Positions 8,388 through 18,183 of a stretch of DNA of 64,000 nucleotides are shown in pieces. The DNA lies in NCBI RefSeq assembly GCF_039523555.1, contig NZ_BAAAFN010000011.1, forward strand, positions 124,001-188,000. Reading direction: 5' to 3'. This stretch comes from Castellaniella daejeonensis (GTDB taxonomy: Bacteria; Pseudomonadota; Gammaproteobacteria; Burkholderiales; Burkholderiaceae_B). Every line of letters begins with the position of its first letter. Within the stretch, counting starts at the first letter, position 1. The notes under the pieces are model-generated. The model was not told where the DNA came from and ran no database searches. It saw only the letters and a list, made by a program, of their open reading frames with translations. Made by a program: the position numbers and the translations under genes.

Positions 8388-9532
8388 TATTGTGTGTCCT
8401 GCTTGTGGTTCATCGGCTGGCCGGACACGCCGGCAATGCCTTGTCGTTCCGCGGCGCGCAGCCGCTTGCGCAATTGCGCGAGCTGGCCGATCACGGCTGC
8501 ATTATGTTGCCAGGCGCCATGTTCGGCCACAGGAAATACCCCCGTGTAGCGGCCCGGCTTGAGAATGTCGGAAGTCACCGCGGTGCCGCCCGAGATGTGC
8601 ACGTCGTCGCCCAGGGTCAGGTGGCCGCCGAACATCGCGGCCCCGCCGATGACGCAACGCTGCCCCATGGTGGTGGATCCGGCCACGCCCACGCAGGCGG
8701 CCATCGCGGTGTGATCGCCGATCCGGCAGTTATGGCCGATCATGATCTGATTGTCCAGCTTCACGCCGTTGCCCAGCACCGTGTCCTCGACCGCGCCGCG
8801 GTCGACCGTGGTGTTGGCGCCGATTTCCACATCGTCGCCGATGCGCACGCCGCCCAGTTGGGCGATCTTGGCCCAGGCGCCCGGCGTGCGCGGATCGGGG
8901 GCAAAGCCGAAGCCATCGGCGCCCAGCACCACACCCGAATGCAGAATGACCCGGGCACCGACATGCACGCCATGGTAGAGCGTGACGCGGGCATGCAACA
9001 GGCTGTCGGGGCCGATGGTGCTGCCCGCACCGATGACGCAGCCCGCGCCGATGCGCACGCCGGCCGCCAGGCGGACCCCCGATTCGATCACGGCCAGTGG
9101 ACCGATGTGCACGCCGTCGGCCAGTTCGGCATCGTCGGCAATCACCGCACTGGGATGTATGCCCTTGGGCAGGCCGGCCTGGCGATGGCGGTCGAACCAC
9201 TGGGCCAGCAGCGCATACATCAGATAGGGCTGCGGGCACAACACCGCCGCCCAGAGCGGCTGCGCATCGTGCCGGGCGCAGTAGGCATCCCAGTCCTGCT
9301 GACGCAGGATGACGGCCGCCGCGCCGCAATCATCCAGCTGGGACTGCAGGCGGGGATTGGACAGAAAACTGATTTCGGACCGGCCCGCCGAGTTCAGGGA
9401 GCCGATGCCGGCGATCTTCAGCGAGCCCGCATCCGGGACACCCACGATGGAGCACCCCAGCCCGACCGTATCGGCTGCCCGCAGAAGCTCGGACAATGCG
9501 GGTGCCCGATCGGGCGCGAGCAGCACAGGCAT
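8387..9532 (-). CDS. lpxD: UDP-3-O-acylglucosamine N-acyltransferase
   Basis: Third lipid A step: N-acylation of UDP-3-O-acyl-GlcN from 3-hydroxyacyl-ACP. An N-terminal uridine-binding domain (about residues 1-115, with SEISFLSNPRL) is followed by a long hexapeptide-repeat beta-helix (HPSAVIADDAELADGVHIG onward) and a C-terminal helix. The catalytic His lies in NQIMIGHNCRIGDHT. 381 aa, slightly longer than the E. coli protein. It is preceded by skp with a 6-nt gap and followed by fabZ. Confidence 0.97.
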   Translation of the reverse strand: MPVLLAPDRAPALSELLRAADTVGLGCSIVGVPDAGSLKIAGIGSLNSAGRSEISFLSNPRLQSQLDDCGAAAVILRQQDWDAYCARHDAQPLWAAVLCPQPYLMYALLAQWFDRHRQAGLPKGIHPSAVIADDAELADGVHIGPLAVIESGVRLAAGVRIGAGCVIGAGSTIGPDSLLHARVTLYHGVHVGARVILHSGVVLGADGFGFAPDPRTPGAWAKIAQLGGVRIGDDVEIGANTTVDRGAVEDTVLGNGVKLDNQIMIGHNCRIGDHTAMAACVGVAGSTTMGQRCVIGGAAMFGGHLTLGDDVHISGGTAVTSDILKPGRYTGVFPVAEHGAWQHNAAVIGQLAQLRKRLRAAERQGIAGVSGQPMNHKQDTQ

Positions 9533-9538
9533 CGGAAA

Positions 9539-10090
9539 TCAGCCGCCCAGGGCGTTGATGACCTGATCGGTGATGTCCACACGCGGGCTGACCGTGACGG
9601 CGTCCTGGATAATCAGGTCGTAATTCTGCTGCTCGGCGATCTTCTTGATCGCGGCGTCGGCCTTTTCCACAATGGCGGAAAATTCCTCGTTGCGGCGGCG
9701 GTTGAAATCTTCCTGGAATTCACGGCGCTTGCGTTGCAGGTCGGAGTCCATGTCCTGGAGCTTGCGCTGACGCTTGATGCGCTCGGCCTCGGACAGCACG
9801 GGGGCGTCCTTGTCGAGCTTCTGGGCTTCGGAACGCAGGCTGTCGGACAGGCGTTGCAGTTCCTGGTCGCGCTTCTTGAATTCGGCTTCGATCTTGGCCT
9901 GAGCCGCCTTGGCGGGCTTGGAATCGCGCAGGATGCGTTCCGTGCTGACGAAACCGATCTTCGTGCCCTGGGCATAGGAAGGTGCGACGAACAGCGCCCC
10001 CAGGCCCACGGCTGCCGCCAGGGCCAGCGCCCGGTGGCTACGCATGGCGCGTTGCGCCAATGTTGAAACATTCAGACCTGAAACAAACAT
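9539..10090 (-). CDS. skp: Periplasmic OMP chaperone Skp/OmpH
   Basis: Periplasmic trimeric chaperone that holds unfolded outer-membrane proteins for the BAM complex. The start at 10090 gives MFVSGLNVST and a Sec signal peptide (hydrophobic ALALAAAVGLGALFVA, cleavage after SYA). The mature protein begins QGTKIGFVSTERIL and continues as a charged coiled coil (KKRDQELQRLSDSLRSEAQK), as in the OmpH family. The start is marked by AGGTGG 10 nt upstream. It lies 66 nt downstream of bamA and 6 nt upstream of lpxD, the classic bamA-skp-lpxD order. Confidence 0.93.
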   Translation of the reverse strand: MFVSGLNVSTLAQRAMRSHRALALAAAVGLGALFVAPSYAQGTKIGFVSTERILRDSKPAKAAQAKIEAEFKKRDQELQRLSDSLRSEAQKLDKDAPVLSEAERIKRQRKLQDMDSDLQRKRREFQEDFNRRRNEEFSAIVEKADAAIKKIAEQQNYDLIIQDAVTVSPRVDITDQVINALGG

Positions 10091-10156
10091 GATGATGAAT
10101 CCACCTAGGATCAAAGCAGCTACAAAAGGGGTTATTGTGCCATCAAACGCAGGGAA

Positions 10157-12520
10157 TCAGAAACCCGTCCCGATCTGGAATTGGAAGACCTGCTTCTGGT
10201 CGCCTTCCTTGGCATTGAGGGCACGCCCGAAGGACAGCTGCAGCGGCCCCAGGGGCGATTCCCACGACAGGCCCAGGCCGGCGGAATACTTCCAGCCGCA
10301 GGGATCGGCGACCTGGCCGTACTGGCCGTTGGCGCAGGCCGAGCCGTCGGTGGTGGAGATCTGACCGACGTCCGAGAACATGAACCAGCGCAGGGTGCGG
10401 TCGCGCGAGGCGCCGGGGAACGGCAGGTACAGCTGCACGTTGCCCACGATGCGCCTGGAGCCGCCCAGGTAGGTGTCGGTCAGGGTGTCGCGCGGCCCCA
10501 GGGACGCGCCTTCGTAGCCGCGCACCGAGCCGATGCCGCCCGCGTACATGTTCTTGATGACCGGGAAGGGCTTGCCGCTGCTGCCGTAGGTCTTGGCCCA
10601 ATCCACCTGGCCGTTCAGGGCCAGGGTGAAGGAACGACCCAGGGGCCAGTAGTACTGCTGCTGGCCGCTGAGCTTGTAGTAGCGCAGGTCCAGGGTGGAA
10701 ATGTCGGCGGATACGCGGGTGTAGCTGCCGCGATGGGGGGCCAGTGCGCTGTCGCGGGTGTCCTTGGCCCAGCCCAGGCTGAAGATGGCGGCATTGGTGG
10801 TGTCGCCGTAGTCGTCGACGAAATTCTGGTAGGCCAGCGGCGCCGGGTTGGTGCCCGTGCGGCGGATGTCCTTGAGGGAATTGCGCTCGTAGGTCACGCC
10901 GGCGAAGATGCGGTCCACCTCGGAGATCGGTACCCCGAAGTTCAGGCCCAGGCCCATGGATTCGACCGTGTACCAGCCGGTGGAGCCGCTGTCGGCGACG
11001 TCGTAAGGCGTCGTGCGCCGGTAGTACAGGGACGTGGTCTTGCTGATGCCGTCCTGGGTCCAGTAGGGGTTGGTGTGCGAGATCACCGCGGCGCGGTTGG
11101 TCTTGCTGGTATTGACGTTCAGGGACAGGGAATTGCCGCTGCCGAACACGTTGTCCTGGCTGATCCCGGCCGACAGCATCAGCTTGTCGGTGGTGCCGTA
11201 GCCCACGCCCAGGCTGATCATGCCGGTGGGCTTTTCCTTGACGTCGACATTGACGTCCACCTGGTCGGGCGAACCCGGCACGGGTTCGGTCTTGACGTCC
11301 ACCTCGGTGAAGTAGCCCAGACGGTCGATGCGCTCCTTGGATGTCTTGATGCTGGAGGAATCGTACCAGGCGGCTTCCTGCTGGCGCATTTCGCGGCGCA
11401 CGACCTCGTCGCGGGTGCGGGTGTTGCCACCCACGTTGATGCGGCGCACGTAGACGCGGCGGCCCGGGTCGACGTAGAAGGTGAGCTTGGCGACATGGTT
11501 GTCGCGATCCAGGACCGGACTGGGATTCACGTTGGCGAAGGCGTAGCCCAGCGACCCGAGGTAATCGGTGATCGATTTCGCCACGGCATTGGTCTTTTCC
11601 GCCGAGAAGGTCTCGCCTTCCTTCACGGTGACCAGCGGCTGGAGCTTGTCTTCGAGGCCGAGCAGATCGCCGGCAAGGCTGACCTCGCCCAGCTTGTACG
11701 GCTCGCCTTCGTGCAGGGTCATGGTGATGTAGATGGCCTTGCGATCGGGCGAGATCGACACCTGGGGGGGCTCCATGGAAAATTCCAGGTAGCCGCGGTC
11801 CAGGTAGTACGAACGGATGCGTTCCACGTCGCCTTCGAGCTTTTCGCGCGAATACTTGTCGGTGCCCGTGTACCAGGTCATGAAGCCGCCGGTGGTGAGC
11901 TCCATCTGGTCTTCGAGCGTGCCGGCGGAGAAGGCCTCGTTGCCGATGAATTCGATCTTGTCGATGGTGGCGACGTCGCCCTCGAAGATATCGAAGCTGA
12001 CCCCGACCCGGTTACGCTCCAGCGGCGTGATCACGGGGCTGATCTGAACGCCGTACTTGCCCTTGGACAAGTATTGCTGTTTCAGCTCGAAGACCGCGCG
12101 ATCCAGCATTGCCTGGTCGAAGATCCGGCCCTGTCCGAAACCGACCTGCGCCAGGGATTTGGTCAAGGCCTTGGCATCGAATTCGCGCATGCCGTTGAAG
12201 TTGATCGATGCGATCGTGGGCCGCTCTTCGACGGTGACCACCAGCACGTTGCCCTGCGCATCGATCTTGACGTCGTTGAAGAAGCCGGTGCCGTAGAGCT
12301 TCTGGATCGCGGCCGCAGCCTCTTCCTGGGTGAAGGTCTGGCCGACTTTGACGGGCAGATAGGTGAAGATCGTGCCCGGATCGACACGTTCGATCCCCTT
12401 GACCTGAATATCCTGAACCACGAAAGGCGTGAAGGCCGCGGCGATGGCGGGGGTGAGCAGAGTCGCCAGCATCAGGGGAATGGCACGCTTGATCAGACGA
12501 AAATTCCGGGGAGACGACAT
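10157..12520 (-). CDS. bamA: Outer membrane protein assembly factor BamA
   Basis: Central Omp85 component that folds beta-barrel proteins into the outer membrane. The ATG at 12520 (MSSPRNFRLIKRA) follows AGGA and starts a signal peptide ending AIAAA. Mature FTPFVVQDIQVKGIERV begins POTRA1, and five POTRA domains run to about residue 420. The 16-strand barrel follows, with the RGYE motif (GSVRGYEGASLGP) in loop 6 and a terminal aromatic (QIGTGF). 787 aa, normal for the family. It sits between rseP and skp in the envelope cluster. Confidence 0.98.
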   Translation of the reverse strand: MSSPRNFRLIKRAIPLMLATLLTPAIAAAFTPFVVQDIQVKGIERVDPGTIFTYLPVKVGQTFTQEEAAAAIQKLYGTGFFNDVKIDAQGNVLVVTVEERPTIASINFNGMREFDAKALTKSLAQVGFGQGRIFDQAMLDRAVFELKQQYLSKGKYGVQISPVITPLERNRVGVSFDIFEGDVATIDKIEFIGNEAFSAGTLEDQMELTTGGFMTWYTGTDKYSREKLEGDVERIRSYYLDRGYLEFSMEPPQVSISPDRKAIYITMTLHEGEPYKLGEVSLAGDLLGLEDKLQPLVTVKEGETFSAEKTNAVAKSITDYLGSLGYAFANVNPSPVLDRDNHVAKLTFYVDPGRRVYVRRINVGGNTRTRDEVVRREMRQQEAAWYDSSSIKTSKERIDRLGYFTEVDVKTEPVPGSPDQVDVNVDVKEKPTGMISLGVGYGTTDKLMLSAGISQDNVFGSGNSLSLNVNTSKTNRAAVISHTNPYWTQDGISKTTSLYYRRTTPYDVADSGSTGWYTVESMGLGLNFGVPISEVDRIFAGVTYERNSLKDIRRTGTNPAPLAYQNFVDDYGDTTNAAIFSLGWAKDTRDSALAPHRGSYTRVSADISTLDLRYYKLSGQQQYYWPLGRSFTLALNGQVDWAKTYGSSGKPFPVIKNMYAGGIGSVRGYEGASLGPRDTLTDTYLGGSRRIVGNVQLYLPFPGASRDRTLRWFMFSDVGQISTTDGSACANGQYGQVADPCGWKYSAGLGLSWESPLGPLQLSFGRALNAKEGDQKQVFQFQIGTGF

Positions 12521-12587
12521 CCTGGCAATCCTATTTGGCCGTAGAGGAACACGCTTGAGCGATGCGCGATTGTAAGTCACAACTTCA

Positions 12588-13925
12588 TCAACTGAAAAGC
12601 CGCGAAAAATCGTTGAACAGAGCCAGAACCATGAGGCCCAGCACGACCCCGAGGCCCAGTCTCAGGCCCACGTCGCGTGCCCTGTCCGACAGGGGCCGGC
12701 CACCGCGCAAGGCCTCGATCAGATAGAACAGCAGGTGGCCGCCGTCCAGCATCGGGATGGGCAGCAGATTCAGCACGCCGATGCTGATGCTGATCAGCGC
12801 CAGGAAGCCCAGGTAGGATTCCAGGCCGATGCGGGCGGTCCGGCCGGCATACTCGGCGATCGTAACCGGACCGGTGACGTTTCGCCAGGACACATCGCCC
12901 AGGACCATGCGGCCCATCATGCGCAGCGTGAGCAGGCTCATGTCGGCCGTGCGCCGAACCCCCTGCCACACGCTGTCCAGCGGACCCAGGCGTACCAGCA
13001 CCTGGGGCCGTTCCGCCTGGATCAGGGCGCCGATACGGCCGATCGTGCGGCCGTCCTCTCCGGTTTCCGGCCGGGGCGTCACCGACAGCGAGACCCGGGC
13101 GCCCTGGCGCAGCACGGTCAGGCGCAGTGGCTGGCCGGCATGCGCCTGGACGGTGCGCACGAAGGCTTCGACAGAGGGCCGATCCAGGTCGCCGGCCGCG
13201 ACGATCCGGTCGCCGGCCTGCAGGCCGGCCTGTTCGGCGGCGCCGCCCGGCACCAGTTCGCCCGCCACCGGATAAGGAGCCTGCAGCGACAGCCCGGCCG
13301 CTTCGAGCGGATCGGGGTCATTGGGCGCCACGTCCCGGGAAGGCAGCTCCACGGTTTCATCGCGCACGGTGCCGTTGGCCGATTCCAGGGTCAGCGCCAC
13401 GCGGCCGCCCAGCGACAGGGGTCCGGCCAGCCGCCAGCGGGCCTGGGGCCAGGATGCGACGGGATCCCCGGCGACGGCGCGCAGCACGTCGCCGTCCTGC
13501 ACGCCCGCCAGGGCCGCAGGCGTGCCTGCCGGCGGAGCCGCCAGCACGGCAGCCGGTTCCTGTGTGCCCCACAACCCCAGGAAGGCATAGATCAGGACGG
13601 CCAGCACCAGGTTGGCGACGGGGCCGGCAGCCACCACGGCAGCGCGCCGTGACAGCGGCTGGGCGTTGAATGCGGTGCGGCGCGTGACTTCGTCCGCATC
13701 CGGCGGCGCCTCGTCGAGCATTTTCACGTAGCCGCCCAGCGGGATCGCCGACAGTGCCCATTCGGTGCCATGCCGGTCCCTGCGGCGCAGGAGCACCGGA
13801 CCGAAACCCACGGAAAAGCGCACGATGGACACGCCAGCGCGCCGCGCCACCCAATAGTGGCCCAGCTCATGGAAAGTAATGAGCAGGCCCAGGGCAAGAA
13901 CAAAGGCGGACAGGGTCAGCAGCAT
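12588..13925 (-). CDS. rseP: RIP site-2 zinc metalloprotease RseP
   Basis: Inner-membrane intramembrane protease that cuts anti-sigma factor RseA and remnant signal peptides. The zinc site HELGH is at residues 19-23 in the first membrane helix. Two periplasmic PDZ domains occupy about residues 110-330 (PYPVAGELVPGGAAEQAGLQ). The third metal ligand is in NLLPIPMLDGGHLLFY near the C-terminus. 445 aa. It is 21 nt downstream of dxr and 67 nt upstream of the bamA start, the usual arrangement. Confidence 0.97.
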   Translation of the reverse strand: MLLTLSAFVLALGLLITFHELGHYWVARRAGVSIVRFSVGFGPVLLRRRDRHGTEWALSAIPLGGYVKMLDEAPPDADEVTRRTAFNAQPLSRRAAVVAAGPVANLVLAVLIYAFLGLWGTQEPAAVLAAPPAGTPAALAGVQDGDVLRAVAGDPVASWPQARWRLAGPLSLGGRVALTLESANGTVRDETVELPSRDVAPNDPDPLEAAGLSLQAPYPVAGELVPGGAAEQAGLQAGDRIVAAGDLDRPSVEAFVRTVQAHAGQPLRLTVLRQGARVSLSVTPRPETGEDGRTIGRIGALIQAERPQVLVRLGPLDSVWQGVRRTADMSLLTLRMMGRMVLGDVSWRNVTGPVTIAEYAGRTARIGLESYLGFLALISISIGVLNLLPIPMLDGGHLLFYLIEALRGGRPLSDRARDVGLRLGLGVVLGLMVLALFNDFSRLFS

Positions 13926-13946
13926 GGGAGCGGTGTCGGAACGGGA

Positions 13947-15152
13947 TCAGCCGGCATGGCAGAAACCGGCTGCGACGCGACGTGTGCGCGCATCCAGGTC
14001 GAGGATTTCCGCCAGGGAGGACGGCGTCTGGGTGCCATGCGCCACCGAGTCGTCGAGACAACGCTCGATGATGGACGGTATCTGGGTATAACGGATACGT
14101 CCGTGCAGGAACCCGTCCACCGCGACCTCGTTGGCCGCGTTCAGGGCAATGCAGGCGCCCTGCCCCTGGCCCAGCGCATCGAAGGACAGCCGCAGGCAAG
14201 GGAAACGCACCAGGTCCGGCGGTTCGAAATCGAGGCGCCCCAGACGGGCAAGCTCGAGCAGGCCGACACCGCCGTCGATGCGGTCCGGATAGCCAAGACC
14301 GTAGGCGATGGGCGTGCGCATGTCGGGCTGGCCCAGTTGGGCCAGGATGGAGCCGTCCAGGTATTCGACCATGGAATGCACGACGCTCTGGGGATGGATC
14401 ACGACCTGGATGCGTTCCATCGGCATGGAAAACAGCCAGTGTGCCTCGATGACTTCCAGCCCTTTGTTCAGCATGGTGGCCGAATCCACGGAAATCTTGC
14501 GGCCCATGCGCCAGTTGGGGTGTGCGCAGGCCTGATCGGGGGTGACTGTGTCCAGCTGGTCCAGGGCGGTGCGGCGAAACGGCCCGCCGGAGGCCGTGAG
14601 CAGCAGCCGGCGCACACCCTTGGCGGGGCTGGATGGCGCGCGCGACCGGTCCGCCGACTGGGGCAGGCACTGGAAAATGGCGTTGTGCTCGCTGTCGATG
14701 GGCAGCAGCTCGGCGCCTGATTCGCGCACGGCCCGCATGAACAGGCTGCCTGCCGCGACGAGCGCTTCCTTGTTGGCCAACAGGACCCGTTTGCCGGCCC
14801 GGGCTGCCGCCAGGGCGCCGGGCAGCCCGGCGGCGCCCACGATGGCGGCCATGACCGCGGTGACCTCGGGATCGGCTGCCGTATCGGCCAGCGCCTGGCT
14901 GCCCTGGCGGATTTCCGGCAAGGGGCGGCCAGCCGGCCATGCGGCCACGAACCGGGCCCGGGCGGCATCGTCGGGCACGACCACCACGCGGGCCGCATGG
15001 CGCGCCGCCTGCTCGGCCAGCGCTTCGATCCTGCTATGGGCGCTCAGGGCATGGACCGAGAACCGGTCCGGATGGCGCGCCACCACGTCCAGGGTGCTCA
15101 CGCCGATGGAGCCGGTCGATCCAAGGATGCAGAGGCGTTGCTGGACAGACAT
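13947..15152 (-). CDS. dxr: 1-deoxy-D-xylulose 5-phosphate reductoisomerase
   Basis: Second step of the MEP isoprenoid pathway: NADPH-dependent rearrangement of DXP to MEP. The nucleotide-binding GSTGSIG is at residues 11-17. Active-site blocks include PIDSEHNAIFQCL, LTASGGPF, MGRKISVDSATMLNKGLE and HPQSVVHSMVEYLDGS. 401 aa, normal length. It precedes rseP and follows cdsA. Its product feeds UppS, encoded two genes upstream in the same transcription block. Confidence 0.98.
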   Translation of the reverse strand: MSVQQRLCILGSTGSIGVSTLDVVARHPDRFSVHALSAHSRIEALAEQAARHAARVVVVPDDAARARFVAAWPAGRPLPEIRQGSQALADTAADPEVTAVMAAIVGAAGLPGALAAARAGKRVLLANKEALVAAGSLFMRAVRESGAELLPIDSEHNAIFQCLPQSADRSRAPSSPAKGVRRLLLTASGGPFRRTALDQLDTVTPDQACAHPNWRMGRKISVDSATMLNKGLEVIEAHWLFSMPMERIQVVIHPQSVVHSMVEYLDGSILAQLGQPDMRTPIAYGLGYPDRIDGGVGLLELARLGRLDFEPPDLVRFPCLRLSFDALGQGQGACIALNAANEVAVDGFLHGRIRYTQIPSIIERCLDDSVAHGTQTPSSLAEILDLDARTRRVAAGFCHAG

Positions 15153-15210
15153 GGACTGAACCCGTGATTGCGGAAAGACTGAAAGAGCGCCTGGCAGGCG
15201 CAGACGGACC

Positions 15211-16053
15211 CTAGAGCCCGGCCATCAGCAGCAGCGCGGCGGCCGGCGCCACCGGCAGCACCGCATCGATGCGATCGTACACGCCGCCGTGGCCCGGCAG
15301 CAGCTGGCTGGAATCCTTGACCCCCGCGCGGCGCTTGAGCAGGGACTCGAACAGATCGCCGATGATGGACCACGCCGCCAGCACCACTGCGGCCACGATC
15401 AGCCCCACCCAGCCGATGCGTGCCAGCAGCAGGCCCCCGAAGCTGCCCGGCCACCAGAGAGCCGTGGCGGCCAGCCAGACGGTGGCCGCCAGGATGCCTC
15501 CGGCCGCGCCCTCGATCGTCTTGCCGGGACTGACGCGTGGTGCGAGCTTGCGGCGCCCCAGGCTGCGGCCGGCAAAGTAGGCAGCGATGTCGGCGGCCCA
15601 GATCAGCGCCCACAGACTGATGAGCGTGGCCGCGCCGTGCCGCAGGAATACCCAGGCCAGCGCGTACCAGGTGGCGGTCAGCACCAGGAAACCGGCCAGG
15701 ACCAGCATGCCCGGACGGCAGGTATCCGGCACCCGGGCGCGCACCACTGCGGCGGGGGCCAGGGTCAGCCAGAACAGCACGGCCAACGGCAACAGGAACG
15801 AACCGAAGGCGGTTTCCAGGGCAGGCTGGCCGTCGACCAGCAGGCGCGACAGCGGCACCAGCACCAGGACAGCCAGCACGGCACCGCCCCAGCGTACGGC
15901 GGCATCGTCCTGCACCAGGCGCAGCCATTCCCACAGCGCGCAGCCGGTCATCAGCCCGAGCAAGGCCAGCATCGGCCAGGGCATGGACGCAGTGACCGCG
16001 GCCGCCACGATCAGCAGCAGGACAATGGCGGTGAGAATGCGCTGGCGCAGCAT
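15211..16053 (-). CDS. cdsA: Phosphatidate cytidylyltransferase
   Basis: Makes CDP-diacylglycerol from phosphatidate and CTP, the branch point for all phospholipids. The ATG at 16053 (MLRQRILTAIVLLL) follows AAAGGG and lies 11 nt after the uppS stop. An open frame further upstream is uppS shadow. 280 aa with about eight hydrophobic segments. The C-terminal family signature is intact: SLLKRRAGVKDSSQLLPGHG then GVYDRIDAVLP. Confidence 0.96.
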   Translation of the reverse strand: MLRQRILTAIVLLLIVAAAVTASMPWPMLALLGLMTGCALWEWLRLVQDDAAVRWGGAVLAVLVLVPLSRLLVDGQPALETAFGSFLLPLAVLFWLTLAPAAVVRARVPDTCRPGMLVLAGFLVLTATWYALAWVFLRHGAATLISLWALIWAADIAAYFAGRSLGRRKLAPRVSPGKTIEGAAGGILAATVWLAATALWWPGSFGGLLLARIGWVGLIVAAVVLAAWSIIGDLFESLLKRRAGVKDSSQLLPGHGGVYDRIDAVLPVAPAAALLLMAGL

Positions 16054-16064
16054 GAAGAATCCCT

Positions 16065-16829
16065 TTAGATGGCGCCGCGCAGCTGGGCGCTGGTGCGGCC
16101 GAAGCGCCGTTCGCGGCCCCGGTACCATTCGAAGGCACGGTCGAGCTGCTCGGCGTCGAAATCCGGCCACCAGCAGTCGGTGAAATACAGTTCAGTATAG
16201 GCCAGCTGCCAGATCATGAAATTCGAGATCCGCTGTTCCCCGCCGGTGCGGATGAACAGATCGGGTTCGGGCGCGTAGGCCATGGCCAGCCAGGGCGACA
16301 GTGCGGCTTCGTCCAGGGCCTCGGGATGTTGCGCGAGTTCGGGCCGGGCAGCCAGCAGCGAACGGGTGGCCTGCAGAATGTCCCAGCGGCCGCCGTAGTT
16401 GGCAGCGATGGTCAGGGTCAGGGCGGACCGGTCCGCGGTGCGCCGTTCGGCGTCCTGGATCAGGCCCCGCAGGTGCGGGTCGAAGGCCGACAGGTCGCCC
16501 ACCACGCGCAGGCGCACGCCCTGGGTTTCCAGGCGATCGACTTCTTTTTCCAGCGTGCGCACGAACAGGCGCATCAGCAGGGAGACTTCCTGGGCCGGAC
16601 GACGCCAGTTCTCGGAGCTGAAGGCGAACAATGTCAGGTAGCGTACGCCGCGCAGCCCGCAGGCCTCGACGATGCGGCGCACGGCCTGCACACCGCGCAC
16701 ATGCCCCGCCGTGCGGGGCAGCTTCCGCTGGGTGGCCCAGCGACCGTTGCCATCCATGATGATGGCGACATGCCGGGGCATGTCCCCGGTTTCGGGAATG
16801 GCCAGAGTGGAAGAAGGAGTCTCGATCAT
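16065..16829 (-). CDS. uppS: Polyprenyl (undecaprenyl) diphosphate synthase, cis-type
   Basis: Extends farnesyl diphosphate with eight isopentenyl units to C55-PP, the lipid carrier for peptidoglycan and LPS. The catalytic Asp is D26 in IIMDGNGRWA. FAFSSENWRRP, ANYGGRWDI and DLFIRTGGEQRISNFMIWQL are the conserved cis-prenyltransferase regions, the last carrying the IPP-binding Arg residues. 254 aa. It lies between frr and cdsA on the same strand. Confidence 0.97.
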   Translation of the reverse strand: MIETPSSTLAIPETGDMPRHVAIIMDGNGRWATQRKLPRTAGHVRGVQAVRRIVEACGLRGVRYLTLFAFSSENWRRPAQEVSLLMRLFVRTLEKEVDRLETQGVRLRVVGDLSAFDPHLRGLIQDAERRTADRSALTLTIAANYGGRWDILQATRSLLAARPELAQHPEALDEAALSPWLAMAYAPEPDLFIRTGGEQRISNFMIWQLAYTELYFTDCWWPDFDAEQLDRAFEWYRGRERRFGRTSAQLRGAI

Positions 16830-16848
16830 ACGCCGTGGCGTCGCGCGG

Positions 16849-17409
16849 CTAGACCGTCATGATCTCGGCTTCCTTCTGGGCGACGAGCTTGTCGATTTCG
16901 GCCACGTAGCGGTCGGTGAGCTTCTGCACCTCGTCCTGGCCGCGACGGTCTTCGTCCTCGGAAATTTCCTTGTCCTTGAGCAGTTTCTTCAAGGCTTCGT
17001 TGGCCTCGCGACGCAGGTTGCGCACGGCGACCTTGGCGTCCTCGCCCTCGCTGCGCACGACCTTGGTCAGGTCGCGGCGGCGTTCCTCGGTGAGGGCCGG
17101 CATCGGCACGCGGATGTTGTCGCCCATGGCGATGGGGTTCAGCCCCAGATCGGACTCGCGGATGGCCTTCTCGACCGGGCCCGCCATCGATTTTTCCCAG
17201 ACCTGCACGCTGAGCGTGCGGGCGTCGATCACGGTCACGTTGGCGACCTGGCCCACCGGCACGGGAGAGCCGTAGTATTCGACTTGCACGTGATCCAGGA
17301 TGCCTGCATGGGCGCGGCCCGTGCGGATCTTGGCCAGGCTGGCCTTCAGGGACTCGATGGATTTGCCCATGCGCTCGTCGGCCGAGCGGCGAATGTCGGA
17401 GAGACTCAT
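16849..17409 (-). CDS. frr: Ribosome recycling factor
   Basis: Splits post-termination ribosomes with EF-G. The start at 17409 (MSLSDIRRSADERMGKSIE) follows AGGA at 6 nt; the longer open frame above it is pyrH shadow. 186 aa, one more than E. coli. Conserved RTGRAHAGILDHV and the C-terminal EDRRGQDEVQKLTDRYVAEI helix are present. It follows pyrH by 8 nt, as in most bacteria. Confidence 0.98.
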   Translation of the reverse strand: MSLSDIRRSADERMGKSIESLKASLAKIRTGRAHAGILDHVQVEYYGSPVPVGQVANVTVIDARTLSVQVWEKSMAGPVEKAIRESDLGLNPIAMGDNIRVPMPALTEERRRDLTKVVRSEGEDAKVAVRNLRREANEALKKLLKDKEISEDEDRRGQDEVQKLTDRYVAEIDKLVAQKEAEIMTV

Positions 17410-17417
17410 GAGGATTC

Positions 17418-18134
17418 CTATACCTGAACCAGGGTGCCCTCGTCCTCGCCGCAGATGGCGCGCCGGAGGGCTCCCGGTTTGTTGATCGAAAAGACCTTGA
17501 TCGGCAGCTTCTGGTCGCGGCACAGCGCGAACGCCGTGGCGTCCATGACTTCCAGGCGGCGCACGATCGCTTCGTCGAAACTGATGCTCGAATAGCGCGT
17601 CGCGCTCGGATCCTTGTTGGGATCGGCACTGTAGATGCCATCGACCTTGGTGGCCTTGAGGACGATTTCGGCGCCGATCTCGGCACCGCGCAGCGCAGCG
17701 GCCGTGTCCGTGGTGAAGAAAGGATTGCCGGTGCCGGCCGCGAAGACGACGACCTTGCCTTCCTCGAGATAGCGCAACGCCTTGGGGCGGATGTAGCGCT
17801 CGACCACCTGGTCGATGTTCAGGGCGGATTGCACCCGGGCATCGACGCCATGGTTCTTCAGGGCATCCTGCAGTGCCAGCCCGTTCATGACGGTGGCCAG
17901 CATGCCCATGTAATCGGCCGTGGCCCGGTCCATGCCCTGGGCGCCCGGCGCCACCCCGCGGAAGATGTTGCCTCCGCCGATCACCACGGCCAGCTGCACC
18001 CCGAGGGACACGACGCCGTGGATTTCCTCGGTCATGCGGAGTATGGTCGCGCGGTTGATGCCGAAGGCATCGCCGCCCATCAGAGCCTCACCCGAGAGTT
18101 TCAGGAGAACGCGCTTGTAGGCAGGAGTGGACAT
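17418..18134 (-). CDS. pyrH: Uridylate kinase
   Basis: Phosphorylates UMP to UDP with ATP; hexameric amino-acid-kinase-fold enzyme. KRVLLKLSGEAL at the N-terminus and VVIGGGNIFRG form the phosphate-binding loops. GTGNPFFTTDTAAALRG and ATKVDGIYSADP are the UMP and ATP regions. 238 aa. It sits in the conserved rpsB-tsf-pyrH-frr order, but 200 nt and a strong hairpin separate it from tsf. Confidence 0.98.
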   Translation of the reverse strand: MSTPAYKRVLLKLSGEALMGGDAFGINRATILRMTEEIHGVVSLGVQLAVVIGGGNIFRGVAPGAQGMDRATADYMGMLATVMNGLALQDALKNHGVDARVQSALNIDQVVERYIRPKALRYLEEGKVVVFAAGTGNPFFTTDTAAALRGAEIGAEIVLKATKVDGIYSADPNKDPSATRYSSISFDEAIVRRLEVMDATAFALCRDQKLPIKVFSINKPGALRRAICGEDEGTLVQV

Positions 18135-18183
18135 GCAGGGTTCCTGGATGGAGAAATGATCGGAGCGTAGGGCGGCACGGATG

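Noticed and set aside
12521..12587. Sigma-E type promoter before bamA
   Set aside because: No convincing GGAACTT and TCTGA pair at the right distance was found, so it is not listed.
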